This document shows positions 1 through 10,343 of a DNA stretch of 64,000 bases, piece after piece (position 1 is the first letter of the stretch; the number at the start of each line of letters is the position of its first letter). The notes beneath the pieces are model-generated. The model made no database searches. It saw only the letters and a program-made list of their open reading frames with translations, and had not been told where the DNA came from. This DNA is from Hepsetus odoe (Eukaryota > Chordata > Actinopteri > Characiformes > Hepsetidae). The translations under genes and the position numbers were made by a program. Location of the stretch: the NCBI GenBank assembly GCA_017165825.1, contig CM029383.1:11143219-11207218 (forward strand), in the 5' to 3' direction.

Positions 1-3000
1 GCTGAGGTGAATTGATTCTCTATTCTGTCTCTCTTTTGGGGCATGTCATTAAAGTAGGTTGAAGTGAGACTTTTGGAAATTGTAGATTTGTAGGTTCTGA
101 ATACTACAGTGACTTAATAATGCTTTTGCAAACTTGATTTTAAGGTTAATTCTCAGAATAGCTGTGGACATGATGCAGTCAAAAATCAGCTGATTTGCAA
201 AATGTGTATCAGCTGTATGATGTTTCAGCAGCTAATATTATTCACTATAACACAGTACATTCTGTGAAAAATCATACATTAATACACACGCACACACACA
301 CACACACACACACACTATGCAGCTTAACTGCATCCCTGCACGTCCCTTAACCATACTATAACTGGTACTTTTGGTAAGCTTAGTTGCATAAATGAACCAG
401 TTTCTGAATCTGGATGCTAAATGATGTAGAAATAATTAAAAGTGAAGCTTGTACTCTGCATCAGTAATAGACAGCTTTATATTATTTGTGTGGAAAAAAA
501 AAATGTACTTAGGAGCTATTTTTCGACTTCCGCCAGGATTGAAGTTTAAGGAAATGATGGTTAATATGTATTTTCGGCAGACATTTATAATGTATTTTAT
601 AAATAAGTTACACATTCACTGAACTTCATCACAAGACAAGGAAGCGTGTGGGTATGTGTGAATAATGCTTGACATCAAAGGATTTGCTTGACAATGCTTG
701 ACATGCAAATGTTGTTGATAATAAAAGAAAGTCAGTAGAGGTTACTTAGCATTATGAAAAGCATAACAGCATTATGCTGTTCAACGAAAATACAACCAAT
801 AACTTTTCTTTTACGTTACGAATTACTGTTAGAATAATTGATGTATTACTGAGGAACGTTTCTCTTCTACTTCTAGTCTTGTTTGGAAATGGTCTGTGAA
901 AGGCTTCTGTACCTGGATAGAGTTTGCAGCCACTCCCCAGGCAAAGTCACAAGGAAAGACTCCAACAGCAGGCCGATTCTCTGGCAGCTCCGGGAAGCCG
1001 TTTTTCTCGATGAGTTTACTGTAGAATAAGGCTGATGTCTTTGGCTCTCTTGTCAGGTTCTCAGAATTAAAGTCTACATAGAAAAGGCCGCGACGAATCC
1101 CGTACTCACGATACCACTCGAAGCCATCCAGCAATGACCAAGCAGTATAGCCAATCACATTCACCTTGTCAAAACGGATCGCTGGTAAAAGTCAAATAAG
1201 CAAAGAGCATCTCAGTAAATTAAATAACATTAAATTGTGTTTACATATGAATGAACAGAGCTGACACACTCAACTCTTGCTTCTACATTATTTGGCCAAA
1301 TATACATAGACAGCTATTGCATCCAGACTAACAAAAACGTTCTTTTTTAATGGCCATCCCTCTCTTCACCTACCCTTCAAAGTCTCCATTATGAAGCGTT
1401 TGAGGTAATACATGTATTTGGCATCTTTTGTCTTGGTGTTGCCACTGACAAACCAGCCACTCTCCACCACAAAGATGGGTGGGTTGTTGTACTCTGCATG
1501 GACCCAGTAGAGCAGCATGCGCAGGTCCAGGTCCTCCGTCTGTCCAAAGCGCAGGCTGTCATTAATTAACTGGAAACTAAGAGCAGGGCCATGGGACAAG
1601 GCAAAGAAGTCTGCCGTCCCATTAACGTACATCCTCTCCTTCTCAGTGAACGACGGCAGTCTGTGTGAAAGAGTAGGACAACTGCAATTTATAACACGTT
1701 ATCATTTATATTTCATTTATATTTATCTGTGCTAGTTTCCACACTTTTTGACTGTAAAATACATTTTGTTATTACTATATGCATTATATATTAATATACA
1801 TTGTTAAATTAAATATATTTATACCCTATATATTAATCATTTTAAACAAATGTGATGAGCCAATTAATAAATCAAGGTTAATAAAGGTTCCCACTTTATC
1901 CTAAAACCAAACATGATGACATCCAGCTAGAAAATTTTCTTTCCCATACTGTGCAAAAGTTAAGTGGCCCATTTCAAAATCAAATGCGGAACTTATTGCT
2001 CACTTTCCGGTCCATAAGTGGATGCTTGAAAGTTTGTGAACCCTAAAGAATTGTTTATATTTCTGCAGTAATATGACCTAAAAACGTATTTAGATTTCCC
2101 TAGATTTAGATTTAGAAGTAAAAAAAAAAAAAGAAAGTCTGGTTAAAATGAAAAGCATTATGTTTAGAAAAAGGGAAACATAGCATAAACATTACATTCC
2201 AACTTAAGAACCTCTGTCTGTGAACGTGAATGTAAAAAAAAAAAACTAAGTGTGGTTAAAGTAGTATAAAGTTGATATTATGGACTGGTAATGTCAGAGA
2301 AGGACTGACCAATAAGCAAGAGGAGGTCACAATAGACAGTTACAGAAAAGGTAATTATCGCAGATATGTAATCTTATACCATTTCTCTTAATACATATAA
2401 AGCCATATCTTTGTCTCATTTATTTAACTGATGATGATGTTTATGTCCAAAACAAATGTTTCAACCCAGAATGCTTTGGGAATGAGACACAATACAGAGT
2501 AGCCAATCAGGAAAGAGAGCATTTACATATATCACTTTTAATGAGAGCAAAAGAGTACAAGAGAATGTAAAAATGTAAATTCTTAAATTTACATTATGTA
2601 GAGCGTCTTTAAAGCAGTTTCAGGGCTACTATATATATAAAAAAAACTACTGCAGATTCTAGCAGCTCAATAGTGTTCAAAATAATGTAGATTGAAATTG
2701 TTGAACATTATCACCCCTCTCATCCCTACCTGTGGGTTAGGTTGCGCTTCATGCAGGGTGGATAATCTCCATCCACAAACAGGGGCCGGGCAAACCAGCC
2801 CAGCACGAAGTCCAGAGAGCATTGACAGGCCTGGTGGCTCTCTAGCCTGGTGCTGCTGGGTTTAATCCAGTGTGAGGCCAGTGCTATGGATACTTTCCCA
2901 CCCTGCTTGGCACGGTAGCGCTCATTATAAAGATGCCATGCTGCTGCATGGGCCTGAGAGAGATCAGATAAGGTTCACAGTTTTTCAGCTAAAACCTCAC

Positions 3001-5326
3001 TGCACAAAGCATCGTAATGTGATGAAATTATTTTTAAATGTACAAAGTTATTTGCATCTGCTCAGTTATTTGCATCTGCTCAAAGCTATACTAAGTAAGG
3101 CTTGCTATTTAAGAATAGTTATAGAAGTAAAAAAATATATATATATATTGGAAATGCCAAGAGCAGGACTTTAGAACTGACTTCTAAGATATTTATATTA
3201 AACCCCCAACCAAGGGTTCTGATTAACAGAGTTAATACAGCATAGTGAAGCCTCCAGATTTGAAATAAGAACATATTTCCCAGTGGATTTCCCAGCCATT
3301 AAACCCAGTCTGGGGCTAAATTTCAATGCAAATAATGAACTCATCATGTAAAATCTTAGCTGTCTACACTGAGGCTTTATCTGGGTCTGGAAAATTGGCT
3401 CATTGATCTGAATTCATTCTGAAAGCACTCATAAGTGTCAAAATTAGAGTTAAATGATTTGGGGAAAATATCTATTTCCTTTTTTTATTTATTTTTTGCC
3501 AGTACTTCTATTTATATTCCAAACAATATATTCAATACTTAGTGTGTGTTTACTATGACAAATAGTCCCTTTTACTTTCAGGCCATTCTCCAATGTTGTT
3601 CTGACCGGGGAAGTGTAATAATAATAAAATCTAATAATGCAGAGCTTGTGAGCCGGCAAACTGAAACATCACATTTAGCACCAAAGCCTTAAGTCTAAGA
3701 GAAATTTTGAATGAAACAAAAAAGATTAAATGAAAGTAAATATTTGTAATACCACACCACAGTACAATACTAACAGCAAGTCTACCTTTTACCTACTGAT
3801 CAGGGGCCCCAACCTCCAATGTCCAATTATGATGCCCAGTCCCAAACCACTAGACCACCACTGTTTCATTAACAGTGAAACCTTATGATTTCAAAATTGA
3901 AACATTTTTAAAATGGCAATTGATATTAAACACTAAATATTTTAGCCCCAGTCAGGATACAGTTCAGTACGAGTGTACTGTAAAATCACCAATAATTAAA
4001 GAAACTTGACTCACTGCAGAGAGAGCATCGTGTTACGTTTGACTGGATTGAGAGTGGTAGAGTGTGTAAAATGTAGATGAAAATGATGTACTACTGGTTC
4101 TTCTTCATTTACACTCCTCAGAGAAAGAAGTCATTACATATCATGCATCATGATATTGTCCCTTATTAAAGAACACTGACTAACTACACGTTTCTTCACA
4201 CAGGGAACCCAGTCCAGCCTGTTTAACTGAGTCTAGTGCAGTGCAGTGTGTGAGACGTATTCACATTTTTGTGGTCCTACTGCTCCTTCTTCTCCACTAA
4301 CTTATCACATGTCAGGATAAAATAAATCCATGACATACCCTCTGGGCAGGTAGTGTGGGGGGAAATGGAATCTAATAACCACCCACGCTGCACTAAAGCA
4401 GGACTACTTCTGCTCTCTTTGAGAAGAATCTGGTCAGTGCTCTTTAAATAGAATGATGTGATTTATCACAATGAATATAACTGTTGTAATTGCCCAGCCC
4501 CGGACTCCACCCTCAGTAAAAGGATCTGGGTAAAGTGGGTGAAAGTGCCTTCTTGCCTCGCTGCAGTTAAAGCAGCACTGTGGAGCTGAGGAGGCACAGG
4601 CAGCTTTACCTTTAGGAGGTTGTGTCCCACTCTGAAGGGCATGTCAGGATCTCCTTTAACCCCGGGGGCTACGACCCCGGTCCCGTAGCCGTGCCAGGCC
4701 ACCACGAACGGGTTGTCCATGGTGATCCACAGACGCACGTCCTCGCCGAAGGTGCGGAAGCAGAAATCCGCGTACCGGGCGAAGATGCCCACGAGCGCCG
4801 AGTTGTTCCAGCCGCCGTAGCGCCACTGCAGGCTGTCGGGCAGGTCCCAGTGGTAGAGCGTGACCACGGGCTGCACGCGGGCGTCCCGCAGCGCGCGGAG
4901 CAGCTCGCGGTAATACTGCACGCCCCTGGCGTTGCGCGCGCCCGCGGCATCCCCGTCGGGCAGCAGGCGCGCCCACGAGAGCGAGAAGCGATAGTGCGTA
5001 ACGCCCAGCTGGCGCAGCGCGCGCACGTCGGCGCGCACGTTGTGGTAGCTGTCGCTGCCCACGTCGCCCGTCAGCACGCGGGCACCTCCTCGCGTGAACG
5101 TGTCCCACACCGACTTTCCTTTGCCGTCTTTCTGCCACGCGCCCTCCACCTGGTAGGCGGCCGTGCCCGCGGCCCAGGCGAAGCCGTGCGGGAACGTGTC
5201 GTACAGGAAGGCCTGGTCCGCCGGGTAGGGCAGGCGGGCGAAGCGCGTCCACGTGCGCAGACCCGCGCCGGGCTCGGCGGAAGCCCGCGCGAGCGCAAGA
5301 CTCAGCGCGAAGAGCAGAAGCAGCAT
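1..5326 (-). CDS. kl: klotho (alpha-klotho), 5' part of gene: signal peptide and KL1 domain, truncated by window edge
   Basis: Single-pass membrane and shed co-receptor that with FGFR binds endocrine FGF23 and controls phosphate and vitamin D balance. Four coding exons are seen, 5' to 3': 4610-5326, 2730-2953, 1374-1660 and 913-1181. All have AG/GT borders, phases agree (0, 2, 1, 0), and together they give 499 residues. KL1 is a GH1-like fold. The acid/base glutamate of active glycosidases is Asn here (WITMDNP, about residue 205), while the nucleophile Glu is kept (FVVESGWF in exon 3), the pattern known for klotho KL1. Exon 3 motifs such as DAKYMYYLKRFIMETLK match alpha-klotho better than beta-klotho. 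KL2, the membrane segment and the tail are not in the window. Bases 1-912 are intron 4 and hold only a CA repeat. Confidence 0.93.
283..315. repeat. (CA)n microsatellite in kl intron 4
   Basis: About 16 CA units with one CG interruption. The rest of 1-828 is AT-rich intron with nothing else I recognise. Confidence 0.95.
913..1181 (-). CDS. kl: kl exon 4 (end of KL1)
   Basis: Acceptor ttaccag|CGATCC and donor ATCCAG|gtacag. Codes for AIRFDKVNVIGYTAWSLLDGFEW, GLFYVDFNSENLTREPK and FPCDFAWGVAANSIQ. The last motif is the start of the KL1-KL2 linker. If the donor is not used, the frame stays open to a TAA at 829-831 (see findings). Confidence 0.9.
1374..1660 (-). CDS. kl: kl exon 3 (KL1 nucleophile region)
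   Basis: Acceptor cacacag|ACTGCC and donor AAGG|gtaggt. Codes for LPSFTEKERMYVNGTADFFALSHGP and onward to FVVESGWFVSGNTKTKD and FIMETLK. The Glu of FVVES is the retained GH1 nucleophile position. Phase 2 in, phase 1 out. Confidence 0.92.
1661..2729 (-). other. kl intron 2
   Basis: AT-rich intron of 1.07 kb between two well-supported splice sites. It holds short A runs and no recognisable repeat or exon. Confidence 0.8.
2730..2953 (-). CDS. kl: kl exon 2
   Basis: Acceptor ctctcag|GCCCAT and donor CACAG|gtaggg. Codes for the KL1 stretch from AHAAAWHLYNERY through SIALASHWIKP and LDFVLGWFARPLFVDGDYP to NLTHR, and ends in phase 2. Together with exon 3 it corresponds to what I recall as a single exon in mammals. 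Confidence 0.9.
2954..4609 (-). other. kl intron 1
   Basis: AT-rich intron of 1.66 kb. It contains a short TA run near 3130 and a degenerate tRNA-like repeat fragment near 3800-3870. No further exon is evident. Confidence 0.8.
3800..3870 (-). repeat. degenerate tRNA-derived SINE head
   Basis: On the minus strand it reads GGTGGTCTAGTGGTTTGGG, an A-box-like segment, followed about 40 bases later by a decayed B-box-like segment. It resembles the better-preserved SINEs elsewhere in the window. Confidence 0.45.
4610..5326 (-). CDS. kl: kl exon 1 (start codon, signal peptide, N-terminal KL1)
   Basis: Codes for 239 residues. The chosen ATG at 5326 has A at -3. The upstream in-frame codon at 5356 is TTG and therefore not a normal start. 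The first residues (MLLLLFALSLALARASA) form a typical signal peptide. KL1 then begins with FLYDTFPHGFAWAAGTAAYQ, and the exon continues to VGHNLLK. It ends at AAG|gtaaag. The exon is very GC-rich with many CpG, unlike the AT-rich surroundings, as expected for a CpG-island first exon. This also creates long spurious open frames on the other strand. Confidence 0.92.
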
Positions 5327-8300
5327 GATCGCGCTCGCGCTCGCGCCAGAGAGCAACTGGTGATCGGAGTGCGCAGCCCACCCTCAGAGCGCCCCCCCCC
5401 CTGTCAATCATTAAACCTGGCACTGAGATGGTGCCCAGGTGCTGCCTAAACCTGCGCCCGCGATTAAACACCTTTCACAGCGCGATTACCTCCAGAAAGC
5501 AAACAAAAAGGTTCTATTTCTGCCCCCATCCGTCTGATGACCTCCTGGATGGACATGATGAGGATTCATCTGTTCATACGGCTCACACTGAGTGGGCCCT
5601 CCTCAGTATCACCAGCTGGGGCAAACTCCCAGAGGCTATAATAAAACAATCCAGAAAAGGCAAATAAGCCATCGTTCATGTTAACATGTTCAGATCGGAT
5701 CCCGCTTCATCTTAAATGTGGAAGCAAAGGTCACAGAGGGTCATAGAATAACCTGAGACACAGGTCAGCAGACCGAGGCCTGTGAATGGAGGGCTGAAAA
5801 CAAATGCTTTCCATTATTCTTTTCCGAAATGACACCCCACACATATTCAGAGCGTTCACTACCTCCTACCAGGAGGTTTAACAGACATATACAAAATATA
5901 TACATTCATCAGAACGTCTCGATAATCTGAACTGTAGAAATGGACTTTTATAAGAAATTATCACAGACAAGCACTTCCAATGTCAACAGGCAAACCGCTG
6001 ATGGGCCTTCTCAGAAAGCCCGTAATGAGCATAATGGAATGGATTTGTGTATCTTTTTTTTGTTTTGAAAGCTTCATTGGGTTGGTTAGCAACTGCAGGC
6101 TGTCTCTGCACTGTCTGAGCAAACAAAGCAGGCGATATGAGAAGTGTAGTATGTAAATGTCTGTAACATCATGTTCCCAGGCATAATTGCATTAGAGCTG
6201 CTGTAGAAATTGTTGTTATCAGGGCAGGCAGCACCTCTGATGTTAGCATAAGCATCAATATTGTGGGCAGCTGGCAGAGCAGTGTGTGTTATCTGATAGA
6301 GTGTGGTACATATGTTTGGATATTACTGGTTCATTGTTGAAGGAGATTCAGCACCTGAGCAAATGAAGGTGACTGAAGGCGAGTTTTCATTTTATTTTCT
6401 CAGCAGCCTTCTGCTCTTCGGTTGCTGTGTCTAAACTTAACAAGAATTGAATAATTAGAACATTTTAGTAAAGTGCATCGCATCATCCAATTTGTTGCTC
6501 TTGCAGATGGGTGCCTGTTGGCCTTTTTGTTGGCACAGAGAAAACGCGGATTGATCAGTCACCAGCAAAGAGAGGTGATGAGAAGTGGAGCCAGCTGCTA
6601 GGTGTAAGAACACTATAGAACACTGCATTACCTATTAAAACTAATATACAGCTGAGAAAGCTGCAGAGCACTAGCCAGTGAAGGCTCCTCGTTTGTAAGC
6701 TGTCATGCAAAACTGAACAGTCTGCCATGATAACATGATATTAAGGCAGCAAGCTAATCGCTAAAGTGAAGGAGGTAAAGTGTGCATGTGTGTGTGTTGA
6801 GTGGATAGAGGAGGACCAACACAAACTGTGCCGAATTAGATGAACCTTTATCAGTGCTTTCATCAATGACTTCACATCTGCATTATACAAACAGTATACT
6901 TGCAATGCTTGCAACATGGTGTTTTTCAGACTAGCTCATATTAATTAAACAGCAATGAGACATTTCTTAGCAAGCATAGAAACACAGATTTAGTGCACAA
7001 TCAGTCTAAATGTAAAAAATCTAAATTATTACATTATTAAAATGTAGGTTTGGATTTTTAAATAAGCAAAACCCGCCCTCCACTCAGCCCGGGTAATGGT
7101 ACCTTTCACTCTGCAATGTCGCAGCATCACCTGTGCTGCACTACAAAGCAACTGCTTTGTACCTGTGTTCTGCACAATGACAGCCTGTTTAAAAATAATC
7201 TAATTTAATCTAATGTAAAAGTCATTCGGTCCCATCTGTGGACAAAAATATATTCACAGGAAACGTTGCTTGATAACTAAAAGCACTTAACAATGGTTGC
7301 CAAGCAGTAATTGGAGGGCTTTCAAAAATAAGGTAAACATGGACTGGTCTGATTGCCTAAGCCTATGAGGTTTAGTAGGGTCTAATCATGTCCCTACCGT
7401 GCTGAGGTACATGATCATAATGAAAACGTTCAGCTGTTTAAATCACTTTTTGGTCAAAATATGTCCATCTTTTAACAGTATTCTGGAAGAAAGGTCCAAG
7501 CAATTCATTTATTGTTTAAGAAATTATTAGTAGGTAATTGAATTATTCTATTATAATCATTGTAATCAGTTTCCTTACCTTCCATCTTTCGAATTAAAGT
7601 CTGATTTGGCATTTTTACACCGGATGCCCTCCCTGATACACACCCTTCTCTTTATCCAGGTTTGGATCTAGCTTGCGCATCCCCAGCAGCTGGGTCAAAA
7701 AGCTGTTTAATGCAAACAGTTCAGATATTGCGAAGTAAAAGCAGCAGAGGTTTCATTTAAAAAGAAGGCAATGTGTCTCCTAATTTTTGATGAGATGTAT
7801 ATGGAGGAATAGGATGCAGAGGAATAATAATTCTTTTTGCTAGATCATAGAGCCTGCTTTTAAAAACCCTTCCTTTAGAAATAACAGAAGTCAAAGGTTT
7901 TTTAGGGAGCCTAAAGGGATTCATGGCACCTTTATTTTAAAACGTCATTATTTGTAACACTCCAAGTGTCTGATAATAATAAATGGCTATAACGTCATGA
8001 CCGTTACCCAGCAAACTTTCATTACCTTTCATTAGCTTCCCTTTCTATATCCTGAAAATGTCATTTAGGGACTTAAGCCAAACTATTATAACCATAGTAG
8101 TGTTCATCCAACTCACTCACTTCAGCAATCATGCACAAGTTCTTCTGCTCTCTCAGATAAAACAGAACCATAGACAGAAATGTGATTTTAGGGATCAGTG
8201 CGAGGCAAATTTAGGTTCAAAGTTCCAAACGTACATTTAATCCAATCCATCTTTGTCTCAAAAGCTGAAAGGTGATATAACAGATGTCTTTACTGCTTCC

Positions 8301-8439
8301 TCTGTTTACTTGGCTAAATCACAGCCTCAGGCACTAAATTATTATAAAATATAAAATATTATTTTTATATTGTTCAGAAAATTCAGGGGAAAAAAAACCC
8401 CAAAAAGCTGTTTCACTACATTGATTTTTCTACTTTTTA

Positions 8440-9090
8440 TTGTAAAGCTGATTCAGCCGCAGGACTGTGCCAAGAAGGGCAGCAAAGAAGCCACTTCTCT
8501 GCAAGGAAAACATCAGGGACAGACTGATATTCTATAAAAGATACAGGGTCTGGATTGGTGAGGACTGGGGTAAAGTCATTTTCGCTGATGAATCCACTTT
8601 TCGAATTGTTTGGAGCATCTGGAAAAAAAGGTTGTCTGGAGAAGAAAAGGTGAGCGCTACCATCACTCCTGTGTCATGCCAACAGTAAAGCATCCAGAGA
8701 CCATTCAGGTGTGGAGTTGTTTCCCAGCCAAGGGAGTGACTCACTCACAACAACACAGCCATGAATAAAGGATTGAACCTAAACATCCTCTGAGGGCAAC
8801 TTCTCCCAAAAATCCAAGAACAATTTGGTGAAGAACAATGCTTTTTTCCAGCATGATGGAGCACCGTAAGGCAAAAGTGATTACTAAGTGGCTCAGGGAA
8901 CATAACATTGAAATTTGAGGTCTGTGGCCAGGAAATTCCCCAGAACTGCATCCCATTGAGAACTTGTGGTCAATCCTCAAGAATCAGGTGGACAAACAAA
9001 AACTCACAAATTCTTACAAACTCCAAGTGCTGATTATGCAAGAATGGGCTTCATCAGTCAGGATTAGTCCCAGAAGCTGATGACTGACAG
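8440..9090 (+). pseudogene. Tc1-like transposase pseudogene
   Basis: Coding remnant inside the element described for 8440-9320. It has several in-frame stops and at least two frameshifts, with no complete DNA-binding domain and no usable start, so it is inactive. Confidence 0.78.
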
Positions 9091-9320
9091 CATGGCAGGG
9101 TGATTTTTAGAGGTCTTATAAAAGAAGGGCCAACAATGCAAATATTGACTCTTTGTATGAACCTAAAGTAATTGTCAATAAAAGCCTTTGAAACTTATGA
9201 AATTCTTGTTATTATACTTCAGCATACCATAGAAACATCTGACAAAAAGATCTAAAAACACTGAAGCAGCAAACTGTAACAACGAATACTTGCATCATTC
9301 TCCAGACAATTGGCCACTTA
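8440..9320 (+). mobile_element. Tc1/mariner-like transposon remnant, 5'-truncated
   Basis: Broken frames on the plus strand still read like a Tc1 transposase: a fragment ending DWGKVIFADESTF (first catalytic Asp region, near 8565-8600), then IQVWSCFPAKG, and later GNSPELHPIENLWSILK (near 8930-8985), which carries the catalytic Glu in the family's NPIENLW context. Frameshifts and stops separate the pieces. Behind the coding part lies a decayed terminal segment (CATTCTCCAGACAATTGGCC) near 9295-9315 that looks like an inverted-repeat end. No matching 5' end is visible. Confidence 0.8.
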
Positions 9321-9434
9321 TTATCATGAAGTTTACTGGACTTAACTAACTTTTGAAAGCTCGTCATTGTGAAAGAGCTCAGCAGTGAAACCCAGTGAAA
9401 TGGTTTCCAACCACACACACGTGCAGCAGGGGAT

Positions 9435-9500
9435 AGTTATATCCAGCGACCGGGAGCAGTGATTGGGACGGTACCTTGCTCAAGGGTACCGGAGGTACCT
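9435..9500. repeat. SINE-family fragment
   Basis: Contains GACGGTACCTTGCTCAAGGG, a segment also present in the full SINE copy near 15800. The flanks here do not extend the match clearly. Confidence 0.5.
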
Positions 9501-9583
9501 CGAGATTCGACACGGCCTTGCGATCCTGGTCCGCAACTCGTTTGTGCGCGACTTTATTCAACTTTATTTTGTTTTTTATCTTC

Positions 9584-9713
9584 CACGTGGAGGGCTCTAT
9601 TAGGCGCATCACGGGAGGCTAATTAATACGCGTATGCCACGCCCACATGGCGCCTGAGTTACACCTTACGGCCAATCACGGCGTTGTCATCGCCCAACGA
9701 CGATTGTCATTGG
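9584..9713 (+). promoter_or_regulatory. putative zar1l proximal promoter elements
   Basis: Within 190 bases upstream of the zar1l ATG there is an E-box CACGTG (9584-9589), a CCAAT box (9672-9676) and an inverted CCAAT (ATTGG, 9709-9713). E-boxes are known to matter in oocyte-specific promoters. Use of these sites in this gene is inference. Confidence 0.35.
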
Positions 9714-9767
9714 TGCAGGGGAGGCGTTAAAGAGCCGGCGGCCACGCTCGCACTCTGCGCGCTCGTC

Positions 9768-10343
9768 ATGGAGGAGGTAGGCGTGCCTTTCCCCGCGGTC
9801 AGCTACGGCGGCTACCCCGGCTTCTTCCCGTTTTACCATGGCAACCCCAAGTTCAGACCGCCGGGCTGGAGCAGGAAGGGGGGTCTGCAGCTGCCCGAGC
9901 TCCCAGACTGCATTGAAGTGTATAAGCGCAGTCAGCTGAAGGCCATCCTGTCTCAGGTGAGCCCTGGCCTGGCCCCTCGCCTGCGCAGGCCCAACACGAG
10001 GGAGTTCGGGGTGCAGGTGAACCCCCGGGCGGACGCCTCGGTGCAGTGCTCGCTCGGCCCTAAAACGCTGTGTTCGCGGGAGGACTCGCCCCCGCGGGGT
10101 GGTGTCTCCCCGCGGGACACCTCCGCCCCCGTGCGCTTCTCGCGCCCCCTCGCCATCTACTCCCCAGTGTTCGACCGCCGGCTCTTCTCCAGGCAGACCG
10201 CCGCGACAGGAGGAGAGAGGGAGGAGGAAGAGGAGGGGGAGGAAGAGGAGGTGGAGAAAAAGGTCACAACCGAGCTGGAGCAGAAGCGGCGCTTGCTGAA
10301 AAACGCCTCCCAGTCCCGCCACCTGAGGAGACTCAACTTCCAG
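9768..10343 (+). CDS. zar1l: zar1l exon 1
   Basis: 192 codons, ending AACTTCCAG|gtcggt. GC-rich with high CpG. Encodes the Tyr/Pro-rich N terminus (VSYGGYPGFFPFYHG), the conserved central block, a Glu-rich low-complexity tract and the first residues before the zinc finger. Confidence 0.92.

Larger units (their letters stand above)
5327..9767. other. intergenic region between divergent kl and zar1l
   Basis: From 5327 to about 5500 the sequence is GC-rich and should include the kl 5' UTR and promoter, with a G/C homopolymer near 5391-5401. From 5.5 to 8.4 kb I see ordinary AT-rich sequence without exon, RNA gene or clear repeat. A dead Tc1-like element lies at 8.44-9.32 kb. The last 350 bases are GC-richer and serve as the zar1l upstream region. 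No trace of brca2, n4bp2l or pds5b coding sequence is visible. Confidence 0.7.

Noticed and set aside
5327..5356. Ten-codon upstream extension of kl
   Set aside because: The first codon is TTG. The ATG at 5326 starts a classical signal peptide.
4622..5449. 275-codon open frame on the plus strand opposite kl exon 1
   Set aside because: Caused by the extreme GC content of kl exon 1. Composition is Arg/Ala/His-rich, there is no family similarity, and the opposite strand codes a clear klotho exon.
4656..5471. 271-codon minus-strand frame overlapping kl exon 1
   Set aside because: A shifted frame of the same GC-rich exon. The klotho frame is the one with homology and correct splice phase.
9684..9767. 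28-codon in-frame upstream extension of zar1l
   Set aside because: It opens with TTG and no ATG occurs before 9768. The ATG at 9768 has a good context and matches the family length.
9687..10322. 211-codon minus-strand frame opposite zar1l exon 1
   Set aside because: Shadow of a GC-rich coding exon with no recognisable domain.
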